Below, one piece after another: positions 43,772 through 58,949 of a DNA stretch of 64,000 nt. Numbering within the stretch: position 1 is the stretch's first letter; every line of letters starts with the position of its first letter. A program made the position numbers and the translations under genes. Below the pieces are notes generated by a model. That model was not told the origin of the DNA and did not search any database. It saw nothing but the letters and a program-made list of their open reading frames with translations. Origin of the DNA: Turbatrix aceti (taxonomy: Eukaryota; Nematoda; Chromadorea; Rhabditida; Panagrolaimidae); contig OZ017767.1 of NCBI GenBank assembly GCA_963969345.1, positions 11,228,471-11,292,470 of the forward strand, read 5' to 3'.

Positions 43772-45499
43772 CTCCATCCCAAGGCCAACTGCCAAGTTTT
43801 GCTTCCTTGTCTTTTTCTTCCCTTTTTTTAGATGGAATGGATTTTGGGGTTGTCGCATGGAGAATTTAGGGGAGTGTGGTTTTAATGCTTCCTTCACTTT
43901 TGGCCTCAATGCCTGGCTTGATTGACATTGGCTTATGCCTTTTTTCGTCCTTGCGCAATTGTAAATGAATTTTTTTTAACAAAAATGTTTTTTTTGGGGA
44001 CAGGAAAATTTTTTTATGGGTTTTTTGGATCCGTTTTTCATTTTTGGCAATCGCCATGGCAACTTTTGTTTGCATTCAATTTTTTCGTTTCAATGGAAAA
44101 ATTATTTTTAGATTTTTGTATTTCTCACGTATCCATTTTTGCGTATGAAAAAATAAGCCTGGTAAAAAACGCGCAGATGAGTAATTAACCCCTGTTTGCT
44201 CAGCTTTTTTTACGTTCAAAAGAAGACAAAACTTGTTGACATCACCTGCGGGAAGTTCTTGGCCGCTCCGACTGTAAAAAGGGTGTATTATTCCTTCCGG
44301 AACGATGTCAAAAGCGGAAACAAAGCCATAAAACAACATAATGCCCGCTATTTATGGTTTTTCTCGTTCTTTGTTTTTGAACGTATCTTCCAGTCGAAAA
44401 AATGTGTATGTATTTTTTTTTTGTTTTTTGTTCTGGCGTTGCGCGACGAATGGTTCTTTAAATGTAATCACCTGATAGAAAACAAAATATTTATATTACG
44501 CAAGATTTGATCGATCTGGCGAAATTGTTTTTGATTGAAGAGAAAACAAAATAGTTTTGTTTTTGAATAACTTTCGGGTCTCGAAGGGAAAATGGTGATC
44601 GTTTCTCGTTTCTTCTTCGAGAAGACTTTTTTTCTTTTCGTGACACTGATCGCTCATTTACTCTGACGATTGTGGTCGGTGTTGTGCAATTTTTATCTTT
44701 TGATTTTCTTCTCCGCGGTTCAAATCATATCTATCAACTAAATATTTTATTGCGTGAAGAAAGGGTTGGTTCAGAGCGCCGTTCGTTCGTTCGTCAAACG
44801 CACAACACAAAATGCACATCGTTACGTTCACTTTCGCAAGCGTGAGAAAAATCAATCAGTTGTGAATTTAAATTTTTTTTTCTCACAACTGATTGATTGA
44901 TTTCTTAGCTAACTTTTCTCTTTCTGCTCTATTTTCGTTCTTCGAGAAGACAAACAAGGTCGCGTTTCGTTTATTTTATTTCATTGGCGTTGAACAACAA
45001 CAATTGTTAGTTATCTTTTTGGAGGTTTTATAACACCGCATTTTTTTTATTGTTATCCGCGAGTAACTTTTTTTTGACAGCAAAGTGCATTTTACTTTGC
45101 AGTCTGATTTTCATGAATAAGAAATTTTATTTTGATGGATTTCTATTACGTTTGTCAGATTTTTTATGCATAACCGGGAACTGAGATTTAGGCTGTCAAT
45201 GTTCTTCGCGTCGAGATTCGATACCGGGTGCAAAGATTTGTTTCATGTTTTTTTTGAAAATGCACGCCATTTGTGAAGTGACATGCCCTGTTACGATCGT
45301 TTACGTTATTTCCGGATTATTGTAATGTTACTTTATTTTATCGGCGTTGTTAGTATTTTTTCCTGCATAACAATTATTTTGTCGTTTGTACGTGGCCAAC
45401 AAAATAATTTTTTTTCCGTGCATAATAAACTCCAAACTTGCGTGGATAAAAACGGCGTGCTTTCTGACCTTCACCAAAACCAAAAAAAAACACCGTTGA
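43772..45499. other. Intergenic AT-rich region upstream of calmodulin
   Basis: No gene recognised. Open frames at 43922-44188 and 44196-44510 are phenylalanine/lysine-rich products of T/A-rich DNA. Contains a short hairpin at 44850-44898. Confidence 0.35.
44850..44898. repeat. Short hairpin
   Basis: AATCAATCAGTTGTGA at 44850-44865 and its exact complement at 44883-44898, loop 17 nt. Confidence 0.7.
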
Positions 45500-45927
45500 A
45501 TTGTATTTTTCGTTTCCCATTCGTTCGAGGCACACACACGCGCGTTTTTGCCATTATTCAAAATTTTTTTTTCCTCCTCACAATTCCTTTTTTTGCAGAA
45601 AACATCAACGGTCGTCGGTTTTCTCGTCTCCTTCGTTTCGTCTCCTCCTTTTCCGAAAGAAACACAACCTCAAACGCGCACACACACTCTCCGTTGTAGT
45701 CGCTGCTGTTGGTGGTGTCTCTCATCATCGTTATTCCCTCCTCATAGACGCGCTTACTGCTGTTACGTTGTTGAGTTTTTTTTCTACTACTACGGCTCCT
45801 GTCTCCCTCCGTTTTCCTTTTTTTGCCTCTCGCTTTTTTTATCTCAAAAAAGGAAGTGTGTATCAACAACTTCTCTCTCTACGGTCTCATCAGTAAATTT
45901 TTGTGAATTCTACTCGAATCTACAACC
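45500..45927 (+). promoter_or_regulatory. Calmodulin 5' leader/promoter region, CT-rich
   Basis: A strongly CT-rich stretch with TCTCTCTC runs directly precedes the calmodulin ATG. CCTTTTTTTGCAG at 45586-45598 could be the acceptor of a 5' UTR intron. No TATA box is evident. Inference from position and composition. Confidence 0.45.
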
Positions 45928-49354
<3,427 letters not shown>

Positions 49355-50273
49355 TTTTCGAATCAAGACAAAAATCAATCCAGTCGAGAGAAAATATGTT
49401 ATTTTTGAAAAATTTGACGTGAGTTTTTGATTTTTTGGAAAATTTAATTTAGATTATTATTTTTTAGTCGTCAACAAAAAAAATCAACAACTTGAACGTC
49501 CTCCTCCTCGCGTAAAACTTGGTCGTCTTTTATCCGTGATGGATGGCTCGGTCATCCTCCTATTATTCTCCTCTCTTCCTCCTGCACCTGGTCCTTCGTG
49601 TTTGTTCTCCAATATTTTTACTATTTTGCTCTCCTCCTAAGGCTAATTTTTTTACTCGCTACTATTTGTGTTATTTTTTTTCTCGCTAAAGAAAGACAAA
49701 AAACTCAATTATTACTATAATACCACGACTACCACTTATTATTTACTCGTCCGGACTTCACACAACTCAACACGCCTCTCTTTCTTCTGATGACCCCTCC
49801 TCTTGTACCACCACGACCCCCCATAATTCTTGTGTGAGCCTCTTCTTTTCCTTCTTCTGACCCTTATCTCCTCCATTCTATTATTTTATTGAAAAAAAAG
49901 AATTTTTGTCGTCTTGTAAGATGGGATAAATTTTGTGATGAATTGAAGATCTTGGATTTGGGGGAGGGCGGAACGTGATGCAAAGATTCAAACCATCAAC
50001 CGACATTTAGCCAGCCGAAAAACCTTTCTTTTAATCGCGGCAAAAAAACTCCGATTTTGTATAGGTGGTAGCATTTTTCTGCCTGATTCGTAAAAAATCA
50101 ACTTGCGCAGATTTACCACCCGGACCAACTTTTTTACCTGCGTCGGCGTGTTTCGATGCAAAATTTTTTTAGTTACCAAAAACAATTACAGTGACCAATC
50201 CAAAAACCTCTGTCCCCTTGACAAGTGTTAAAATTTATCACAGTTGGACGCCATCACAAAAAAAAATAGACAA
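49355..50273. other. 3' UTR of calmodulin and convergent spacer to exportin-2
   Basis: 49480-49870 is CT-rich and probably calmodulin 3' UTR; no perfect AATAAA seen. 49980-50273 probably carries the exportin-2 3' UTR on the minus strand. No gene recognised. Confidence 0.4.
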
Positions 50274-53200
50274 TCAAAAAATAACTCCTGCCTTCTGTCC
50301 GAGTTGGACCAGGTACTGCCAGGCCGAGTTGTTCAGTTTCTTCTCGACGACAACTTTGGGATTTGCGCCAATGTGTTTCTTAACGACTGCCGGAAGGATG
50401 GATTCGTAATCGACGTTGAGCTCGTCGTACCTGCGATCCCGATCGATGCCCTTGAGCTTGTTGAACTTTTCGTCGTTGAGCCTCGATTCGGCAGCATCCT
50501 CGGTCGCGGAGGCATTCGCCTTGAAGACCCGGGACGCGTCGGCGAGGGCAACGAGGAGGACCGAGAACTTCTCCCTGACGTCCTCCGGGTAGTTGTACGC
50601 CTCGAGGAGGGTCGCGAGGCCGATGATGGCGGATCGACGCTGCTCGGTCGTGATACGGTAGGGGAGAGAGAAGTCGTCGTACTTCGAGACGTAGTTCAGG
50701 AGCATGTCAAAGAGCGAAGCCTGGATCTCTTCGAGACCGGATTTGAGGCCGTCGATGGAAAAGTAGACGATAAAACGCATGACAAAGACGAAGAATTCCC
50801 GGTTGAATTCCGCGCTCTTTCTCTGATCACCGTTCAGACGCTCAAGCATGGGCGTCCAGACGTTCTGAACCGTGAGCGGGAATCCCGGCTTGTTGACGTA
50901 CGGGAAGAGGTCGTAGAGCAGAAGGAAGCCAAACTTGGAAGAGACGTTGGAGCGCAGGAAGCGTAGGATGAGGTTGTAGACAGCGACGGGATACTCATCG
51001 GAGAGCGCGACCTCAGGGAAGTATTCAATGGCATGCGAAATCATGATTGCGATAGCGCAACACGAGTCACCGGCTTCCCAGAGATCCTGTCTGAAGAGCT
51101 GCGTGTACATGCCCCGGAAATCGGACACCATGGCCTCGCTGTTCGGCATGCCGCGGAACATGGCGTATTCCTTGAAGATAAACGCGGCGAGCTGGGCTGC
51201 GTAGGGGACAAAGTCCGAGTTTTCGGATGTGATGATTTTGGTGATGATCGGGATGACTTCTTTGTAGTAGTACCGGTTGCCTTCACCGGGCAGGGTGTTC
51301 CACTAAAAAAAACCAACATCGTTCAAAAAATCTAATTTCGGTTCAAAAATTTCCAAAAAAGTCTAAAAAATCTGTTTGGACCTAAAATTATTTTTTGCAT
51401 TAAAATATATTTCAAAGACTCCGTTTTAGAATATCAAATTCCAAACAAGCATCCAAAAAACGTTGTGGCCAAAATATTATTTTCGAATAAAATCAGTCAA
51501 GAAATTGTAGATATTTATTTTGGTCAAAAAATTGGTGAAGGGTCAGACCGGTATGTCATGTGGCACACCCAATGGTTAAGCATAGCACGCGCCGGCTGTC
51601 TGGACTATCCTGCTTTCCCTGTTCTTTCACTGGTTTTTCTTCGTTCAGCGCGCGTCGCACTCATGAAGAGAGATTCTCCCGCTGCCCGAGCGCGCTGGTC
51701 GAATTGGTTGCAAAAAAAAGAATTTTGGGCCAAATTTGGAATTTTTTATTTTTTCAAATTAGATTTGTAATTAGATAAATATTTGAAGCATCTTGATGTG
51801 TTTTTTGGAATTGTGGGACAATTTTTGATCAAAATCGAGTAGGGTTCGGAAGAAAAAATCCACGGATCTTCGGAATGTAGATAGAAAGCTGAAAATTTCA
51901 GGGTAGACTAAAAACAAAATTTCCTTTCGAATGGCATACTCAGTTTTTTGATTGCGTGTCGATAAATGTTCGAAAAAACGGTTTTCTTCGGAAATTTGAA
52001 AAATTCGGTACTTTCTAGAACTTGGATCAAAAAATGAATATCACCAGTCGAAAGCGCAATATCTTTTTTATCTACTGTAAAATTTTCACAGACTTACCGT
52101 ATCCCTGGGGCATACGGTAACGATTCTCCCGAACCCTACTTGTTCCAACGCCTGAGGCTATGAGGTAGAGCGCTGTGGAGCAAAGTGAGATAAAGCATCT
52201 TGTTAGAAATTTTTCGGCCTACAAAATGATGTAACTCTCGAATTTTTACCTATTTTTTTGGCTTCGCAATTTTAATTCGCGCAACATACACTCATTTTTG
52301 GTACCAATTTTCCGAAAATTGAAATCGAAAAAGTGGGGTCTGGGGGAAAAATCGGCATTGACACAGTTTTGGAGCGTTGTAGCATGAATCTTGAACACAG
52401 ACGTAAAAAACCCTGTAGAATTCAAAAATATTATTATTTTGTTTTTAAAGGTTCGAAAAAGTTCCGAAAAATGCTTTTTTTTCGAAAATTCGAACTTTTA
52501 GGAATTTTTCGGTCGAAATTGAAAAAAATGAATATCATCACCGCATTTAGAATTCATTTTTACTCCTATCCTGAAATTTTCAGCAATATTGCTTTGAAAC
52601 TGAACGAATGCCGATTTTTCCCCCAGACCCCACTTTTTCGATTTCAATTTTCGGAAAATTGGTACCAAAAATGAGTGTATGTTGCGCGAATTAAAATTGC
52701 GAAGCCAAAAAAATAGATAAAAATTCCGGAGTTACACGGTTTTGTAGGCCGAAAAATTTCTTACAAGATGTTTTATTTCACTTTGTTCTGCAGCGCTCTA
52801 CCTCATAGCCTCAGGCGCTTGAACAAGTATGGTTCGGGGGAATCGCTACCGTATGCCCCAGGAATACGGTAAGTCTATGAAAATTTCACAGTAGATAAAA
52901 AAGATATTGCGCTTTCGACTGGTGATATTCATTTTTTGATCCAAGTTCTAGAAAGTACCGAATTTTTCAAATTTCCGAAGAAAACCGTTTTTTCGGACAT
53001 TTATCGACACGCAATCAAAAAACTGAGTATGCCATTCGAAAGGAAATTTTGTTTTTAGTCTACCCTGAAATTTTCAGCTTTCTATCGGCATTTCAAAGAT
53101 CCGTGGATTTTTTCTACCGTACCCTACTCGATTTTGATCAAAAATTGTCCCACAATTCCAAAAAACACATCAAAATGCTTCAAATATTATTCTAATTACA

Positions 53201-56200
53201 AATCTAATTTGAAAAAGTAAAAATTTCCAAATTTGGCCCAAAATTCCTTTTTTTGGAACTAATTCGACCAGCGCGCTCGGGCAACGGGAAAATCTCTCTT
53301 CATGAGAGCGACGCGCGCTGAACGAAAAGAAATCAGTGAGGGACCAGAGAGCGCAGAAGAGAGTCAGACATCGAGAGCGTCCTATGCTTAACCATTGGGT
53401 GTGCCACATGACATACCGGTCTGACCCTTTACCAAAAAATTCCTGAAATCCTATTTTAGCCTAAAAACCCCAAAAATATCCAAAACCCATTTTACAAAAA
53501 ATCAGTTTCTATCAAAACCTTTTTTTCGCATAAAAACCACCCAATAAAATATAAATAAACAGTTTGCCCAAAAAAATTCAAAAATGTCCATAAACCCAAT
53601 TTTATCCTAAACTCCCAAAAAAAAATCCAAAAACTCACGTTACGAATAAATAAGCTGATCATTTCGAATGCAAAGTTGAGAACAATGGAGTCGATATAGA
53701 CATGTCGGAGAAGAGCAATATCAATAAGTTCGTTCACAAAGTTGGTAAAGTCAATCACAAGTCCACCGAGGTTAGCCTAAAATCATCATCAAACGGTAAA
53801 GAGTAAAACCATTCCACCGTAACCCCCAAACTCACGTCAAGACAAATCATGCACCGGTAGATGCACTTCATGATGTATCCGCAATCACGTCCGAGGCGTT
53901 GACGCATCCAGTACGTGAGTTTCTGGCACATTTCGAGGAGAAAGTCCGAAATCGAGTGACGTTCTTCGTAGACGTAGGAAACCGTGAGAAGACGCTCGAC
54001 GGTGTACGACGAAAAGAGCACACAGACTGGCTGTGCCGATGGATCGAGGTACTTGGCCGTGAACTGGCGACGGAAGAAGTCGACGACCACGCTGCTCGAA
54101 AGCTGGTTACGGAAGAGCACCATGAAGTTGAGCGCGTCGGCCACAAGCACCGGGTGAACCGATGTTTCGAGGTCCTTGAAGGCAACTTGCTGACAAAAGT
54201 CATCAAGATTGATCTGAAATTTGGAAAAATAAAATATAATTTTAAAAAAAGTAAAAATTAGTCGGATTTTTAAAAGTAATAAAAATAGAGACAAAAAAGA
54301 AACATTTTTGTTAATCAAAAAAAGATGTCATAAAGTAACTTTTTGATATTCACAAATGTAAACTTTATTACGATTTTTTCGCGGTGAGAGTTGCAAATAA
54401 ATTATAATGGTCTTTTTTTAAATTTTTTTTTGTTGTGATAACCAAATAAAAATTCTACGACCCATTTTTGGCCCAAAAATGATAAATAACTTACGATCGT
54501 GTTGACAGATGTCGCCCCGTGCCTCTGGGTGCCTGTCTTGGCGCAGGTCGCGACGACAACCGCGTAAACAGCATCCATCTGCCTCCAGTTCGACGCCGGA
54601 TCCTTCGTGTAGACTTCCAAGACCTGAGTAATGGTCGGTCCGATGATAGCGGTCACCTGGTTCTCAAACCGGATACTCAGCTTGTTGAGGAAGTGCACCG
54701 CAGCTCCGCGACGGGATTCAGCGTTGACGCCTTCGGTCGCGGCCTTGAAAAACTCGATGGGCTCGTCCTCGGCCGCCTCGAGCTCGGTGTCCGTGAGCAT
54801 CATGTTCGGCAGAACGACGTTGGAAATCATCTGAGCCATGATCTGATCCGTCGAAAACATGTGCGAGTAGGTCGAGCGAAGGCAGAGCTCAGACAGAAGC
54901 ATCAAAGAAGACTTTGTGAAATGGGCACGCAAAACGGTAGCAGAAGTCTCACAGAGCAGCTTCCAGACTTTTTCTACGATCGTCTCAATGTACTCACCGA
55001 CGACGTCTTCAAAACGCTGGGCGAGGAGCGTCGTGACATCTGCGAGCTCCATCCAGACCAGATCGAGCAGGGAGTCGGCAGCGTCGTCGTTGACTTCGCG
55101 GAGGTCCCAGACGACGTTGAAGGCCGTGATCCACTCGGCGAAGGTCGATTCGATCTCATCGGGGAGGTCTTGGGAGATGAGGTTGTGGAAGATGCGGACG
55201 ACCAGGCGGGTCAGTTCGAGGACGGGCTTGCGGACGGTTGGGTCGAGGCCGGCGAGTGCGCCTGTGTACCTGACTGCCAGAATGCGCAGGGGTTCAGCAA
55301 CCTGGAAACAAAAATATTAAAAAAGTAAAAAATGGTAAATTTAGAAAAGAAAAAAATCGAAAAACTGTCAGATTTTAAAAAATAATAAAAATGTAGCCTG
55401 AAACGTAACATTTTGTTATCCACAAAAATCAGATTTTAAAAAGAAATAAAAATTTTGTCGAAAAGTAACTTTTTTTGTTACCCACAAAGACAACAATTTT
55501 TAGGTAAACAAATGCAAACTTTTTACGATATTTTTCGTCAAAGAAACGGAAAACTTTACGATCACTTTTTGGCCTAAAACCCATACCTACAAGTTTTAGG
55601 CCAGTCGGCAATCTATTTTTACGACCAATTTTTACCCAAAAAAAGTGAAAAATAAAAACTAACGCAGGTAAGGACAAGTTTGATTTCCTTCCAGAGGGGA
55701 ACGGATCTCAACTCGTTGCGGTACTTCTTGGTAATCTCATCGATAGTCGTCAAAATGGAAATCAGTGTGTCGAAATTCTCGCCATTGGCCAAAAGATCCC
55801 GGCCCATCTGTTCGAACAAATCGGGCCAAGCCGAGGGAAAGTCGCTCTTGCTGATGATGCAGACAGCTGTGCAGAAGTGCTTCGCGATCTGAGCCGGAGC
55901 ACGGAGCATTGCGTTGTACGAGCCGCTGCGAATGTTGGCCGATTCGTTGGCATCGAGCTGGATGTCGCGTTCGTCGCCCTGAAGCGTTCAAAAATGTATT
56001 TCAAAGCAAAAAAAGTTAACATGAAACAAAAAAGTTAGCCTAAATCGTCAAAAAATACAATAGGAAAAAAATTGTGCAATAAAAATCCAAAAAACTCACC
56101 CAGACAATTTTGATGTAGTTTTTGAAAGCCGTAGCAGCAGCGAGCAAGACAGCAGGCTCGGAGTTGCCCGCATTGATGATTTGGATAAGCACCATTCCAT

Positions 56201-56368
56201 ACTCTGTCAAAAGTCAAAGTTCAAGTTAGACAAGCAAAAAAAACAATACGACTAAATACACTTACGAGGATCGTGTTGGTATTGATAAATCTGAGCCTCA
56301 GCCTGCTTCCTCAGATCATTGTTATCGGATAGCGTGGTTCGCAGGACGTTGATCAGTTCGTCAAACAT
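50274..56368 (-). CDS. xpo-2: Exportin-2 (CAS/CSE1L), importin-alpha re-exporter
   Basis: Seven exons, 56266-56368, 56100-56203, 55664-55978, 54495-55301, 53836-54213, 53639-53776 and 50274-51302, give 957 residues against about 971 for human CSE1L. All joins keep frame; all introns but the first are phase 0. N-terminal importin-beta-type helices (TLSDNNDLRKQAEAQI, AATAFKNYIKIVW) are followed by CSE1L-specific landmarks: DFPSAWPDLFEQM, PLWKEIKLVL, VVLPNMMLTDTELEAAEDEP, ESRRGAAVHFLNKL, GTQRHGATSVNTI and LNFMVLFRNQL. The protein forms a HEAT-repeat solenoid that, with RanGTP, exports importin-alpha from the nucleus. The last exon covers the C-terminal third, with the SKFGFLLLYDLFPYV region. The penultimate intron (51303-53638) holds a 1.9-kb fold-back element. 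Exon 3 uses a GTTAGT donor. Confidence 0.93.
51532..53435. mobile_element. 1.9-kb fold-back element in the exportin-2 intron
   Basis: Arms of about 830 bp (51532-52361 and 52607-53435) are inverted copies, outermost part GGGTCAGACCGGTATGTCAT. They are well matched near the centre and clearly more diverged (roughly one base in seven by eye) around 51580-51720 and its partner. The spacer is about 245 bp. The ends TTGGTRAAGGGTCAG suggest an inverted-repeat transposon; flanking A-runs hide any duplication. No ORF of note. Confidence 0.85.
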
Positions 56369-57290
56369 GATGACCAGCAGAGATCACAGCGTGAGAAACG
56401 ACAGACGTTTTTTTCAACCGGCACAACAAGTAGCAAACAAGCAGATACGCGCGCGTTTCGCTGCATAAGAATTTTCGCTTCGAGAGTATCAAATTGTGCA
56501 ATACTCTTCAAAAAACGCAAAAAAACGAAAGAGTTGTTGGTTGATTCAGGGTTCTTTCTCGCGCTTTCTGATGAGGTGTTTTTTGAATGATTCACTTTTT
56601 GAATAGGTTTCATGGACTCAGAGACAATGATTTTGCGAAATCGAAGGTCGAAGATCACGAAAAAAACGACTATAAAATTAGTTTTTTTTTACACAAAACT
56701 GTGACAAAAATTTGGGACCGTCGAAAATTCAAAACGCAGACAATTGCGCAATTCAGAATTTTTCGCGGTTTTAATTTTGTAAATTAAAAAAAATTAAATT
56801 ATGGGAAAAAAATTATCAATTATGCACTTTGCGAATTCTAACCGCAGAAACACTTTCAGATGACATTGAATTCGCGACAGTATCGTCGCATTTGGGGTCG
56901 TAATTTTTTTTTGTCGTTGTTGTTTTTTTGTTTTTTTCCGACAGTTTTCCAACGGCACATTTATTTGTCCTTGCACCCAAGTTCCAGAATTTTGCAGTCG
57001 ATTACGGATTTTGCAGTCCTTTCTTATTTGTTTACTCGAGCACACATTTTTTGTGTCTTGATGTAGTCTGTTGTGCCTAAATATAAATATGTATTCCTCG
57101 AGCATAATGACGTTTTGTTGATTTTTGCTACTTCTTTTTGCGTGTCTGAGAGGGCTCAAATCGTATCAACATATATGACCTTGCGCTCAGACTCTTCCCG
57201 CGTGCTTCCAACAAATGATTCACCCAGAACACGTCGGAAGATTATTTCCAGCTTAATGAACTTATGTACTAGTTAGCGCCGTTTGGTTGG
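56369..57290. other. Divergent spacer between exportin-2 and the small secreted protein gene
   Basis: Presumed promoters of both genes. No other gene recognised; open frames at 56794-57159 are not supported. Confidence 0.35.
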
Positions 57291-57297
57291 TATAAAA
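57291..57297 (+). promoter_or_regulatory. TATA box of the small secreted protein gene
   Basis: TATAAAA 57 bp before the ATG at 57354, leaving room for a short 5' UTR. It is the clearest host-gene TATA box in the window. Confidence 0.6.
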
Positions 57298-57353
57298 TAC
57301 CCCGTGATGCCGGTATCTTTGTCATTTCATTGTTTCGTCAATCAACTGACATC

Positions 57354-57768
57354 ATGACTTCTACTTGGATTTCTTCATTCGGGCTTCTTGTTGCTGTCGT
57401 CTGTGTCATTTCTGCCCAGAATTACGGTTCAGGTCCATTTTACAACAACTACGCTACCAACACTCAAGGGTACAATAATCCTGGTTATGGTAATACCGGA
57501 TACAACACGGGAAATGCCAACACCGATTGCAACTCCAACTTTGATCAGTTCATGAACCAACTGAACCCGCAGCAGAACTCAGGTCAATCGTGCACCAGCC
57601 AATGCGGAAATCAGGGAATGCTCGACAGCAGCGCTTGTCTGTAAGTCGGATTGCTGTTATTTTGTTACAGTTGCAATAAGGTGTGATGATTTCAGCATGC
57701 GATGCATGGTCTACGGTGCACAGCAGAGCTTCTCACCGATCGCGAACTCGATCCGTCCCAACTGCTAA
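57354..57768 (+). CDS. Small secreted Asn/Gly/Gln-rich protein with six cysteines
   Basis: Two exons, 57354-57640 and 57696-57768, give 119 residues. Residues 1-21 form a signal peptide (hydrophobic core FGLLVAVVCVISA) with likely cleavage before QNYGSG. A low-complexity Asn/Gly/Tyr-rich segment with NTGYNTG-like words follows. The C-terminal half has six cysteines (DC, SC, QC, AC, RC, and the last residue), which could make three disulfides. The upstream frame from 57330 has no ATG and was not used. A TATA box and a close AATAAA suggest a strongly expressed, compact gene. Function unknown; cuticle, defence or secretory-gland peptides are all possible. No family recognised. Confidence 0.72.
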
Positions 57769-57822
57769 AAAAATCGATACAATAGATTCATAATGTTGTG
57801 CGAAATTCGGTGCAACAAAATC

Positions 57823-57828
57823 AATAAA
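57823..57828 (+). terminator. Poly(A) signal of the small secreted protein gene
   Basis: AATAAA 55 bp after the stop at 57766-57768. Confidence 0.65.
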
Positions 57829-57938
57829 GTCGAATCTAACACAAAAAACTGTAACCTTTTTTTACAAATGCAATTCCCGTTTTTTTAACACTGACACTTT
57901 CCGTTTGTCCAGCACATTTTTTGACGTCAACTTTTTTG

Positions 57939-58949
57939 TCAGTGCTCTACGAAGAATCCATGAGTGTCACCTTTGAGGTTCTCGTTTGTAAACGTTTGAG
58001 TGTGCCATACCAGGATATCTTGAGGGTAATCATTGTATCCGAAAGGCTGTAAATCCGAAAGGCCGATATGAAGCTGTTCGAGAAAACACGTTTCCGGCTC
58101 AAATCGTGGACACTTCTCGTGAAACGAAGCGTTTCTGTTCAGAAGTATGTATTCGACGTTGAAAGCGAAGCCGGCCATATCGACTCCAAACTTGCGCTTG
58201 GGGGAAAACACAACGTTGAAGCCTACGACTTTGCCTTTTTTGACTTTTGGTGCTTCCACGAGTGCCATGCCTACCATACCTGCAACCATGGATTTCATGA
58301 CTTGCATAGTCGAGACCAGTGTTGAAATAAGGAACTCACTGACGGCCCAAACACCAACGGTTTGCACATTTCGAATGTAGTCGTCAAAGAGCCTCAAGTC
58401 GTACGAGTTGTCGTCGTCTGCGATGTAAACGACGCATGATGGCCCCGGTAGCTTTCTGATTAAATCAAACGCCGCGTTTTTCTGATAGTTGCCGATATCT
58501 GTAACATGACACTATTTTTCTGATTTTTCTAATGTCAAAAACCTACTTGGTAATCCCTTGGGCGTTTTTGCTGCAAAGTATACGTAGGGAATCTTTGATC
58601 GATCAAGTAGCCTCCGAACGGGGGTTACAGTCTTATTTGCGTCCTCGACAACGATCCAAAGAATGTTGGAGACGTGATTTAGGGTATTTGCCAGCCGAGT
58701 CATGTCCGCCATCCTCGCGAGTCTGGCATGCGTAGCTGTGATGACGAAGATAGTTACGTTAGATGTGTCTATAGGCATCATGGTCGTCTCATAAACTAAA
58801 TAAGCAGTTGTTTGAGCCAGAAATAAAAAAAAAGCTCAACTCATACTATCGTTGACGACGCTGAAAATGCAGACTCCGGTGACAAGAATAAGGACTAGAA
58901 ATGAGCCCAACAGTGGTCTGGGCCGTGGCATGACAATGTTCATCTTCAT
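57939..58949 (-). CDS. glct: GT43 beta-1,3-glucuronyltransferase
   Basis: Three exons, 58847-58949, 58547-58795 and 57939-58498, give 303 residues, a little shorter than human B3GAT enzymes. Type II membrane layout: basic N-terminus, then the membrane anchor LLGSFLVLILVTGVCIFSVV (residues 13-32). The catalytic domain shows the family landmarks TATHARLARMADMTRLANTL, the DXD-type metal/UDP site ADDDNSYD (Asp 145-147), DMAGFAFNVEYIL, ETCFLEQL with the candidate catalytic Glu, and VWHTQT with the conserved His. GT43 enzymes add glucuronic acid to galactose in the Golgi, for example in the proteoglycan linker (SQV-8) or on other glycans (GLCT proteins). Which subgroup applies is not clear. The start at 58949 gives MKM; an ATG 6 bp downstream is also possible. 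It converges on the small secreted protein gene. Confidence 0.9.
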
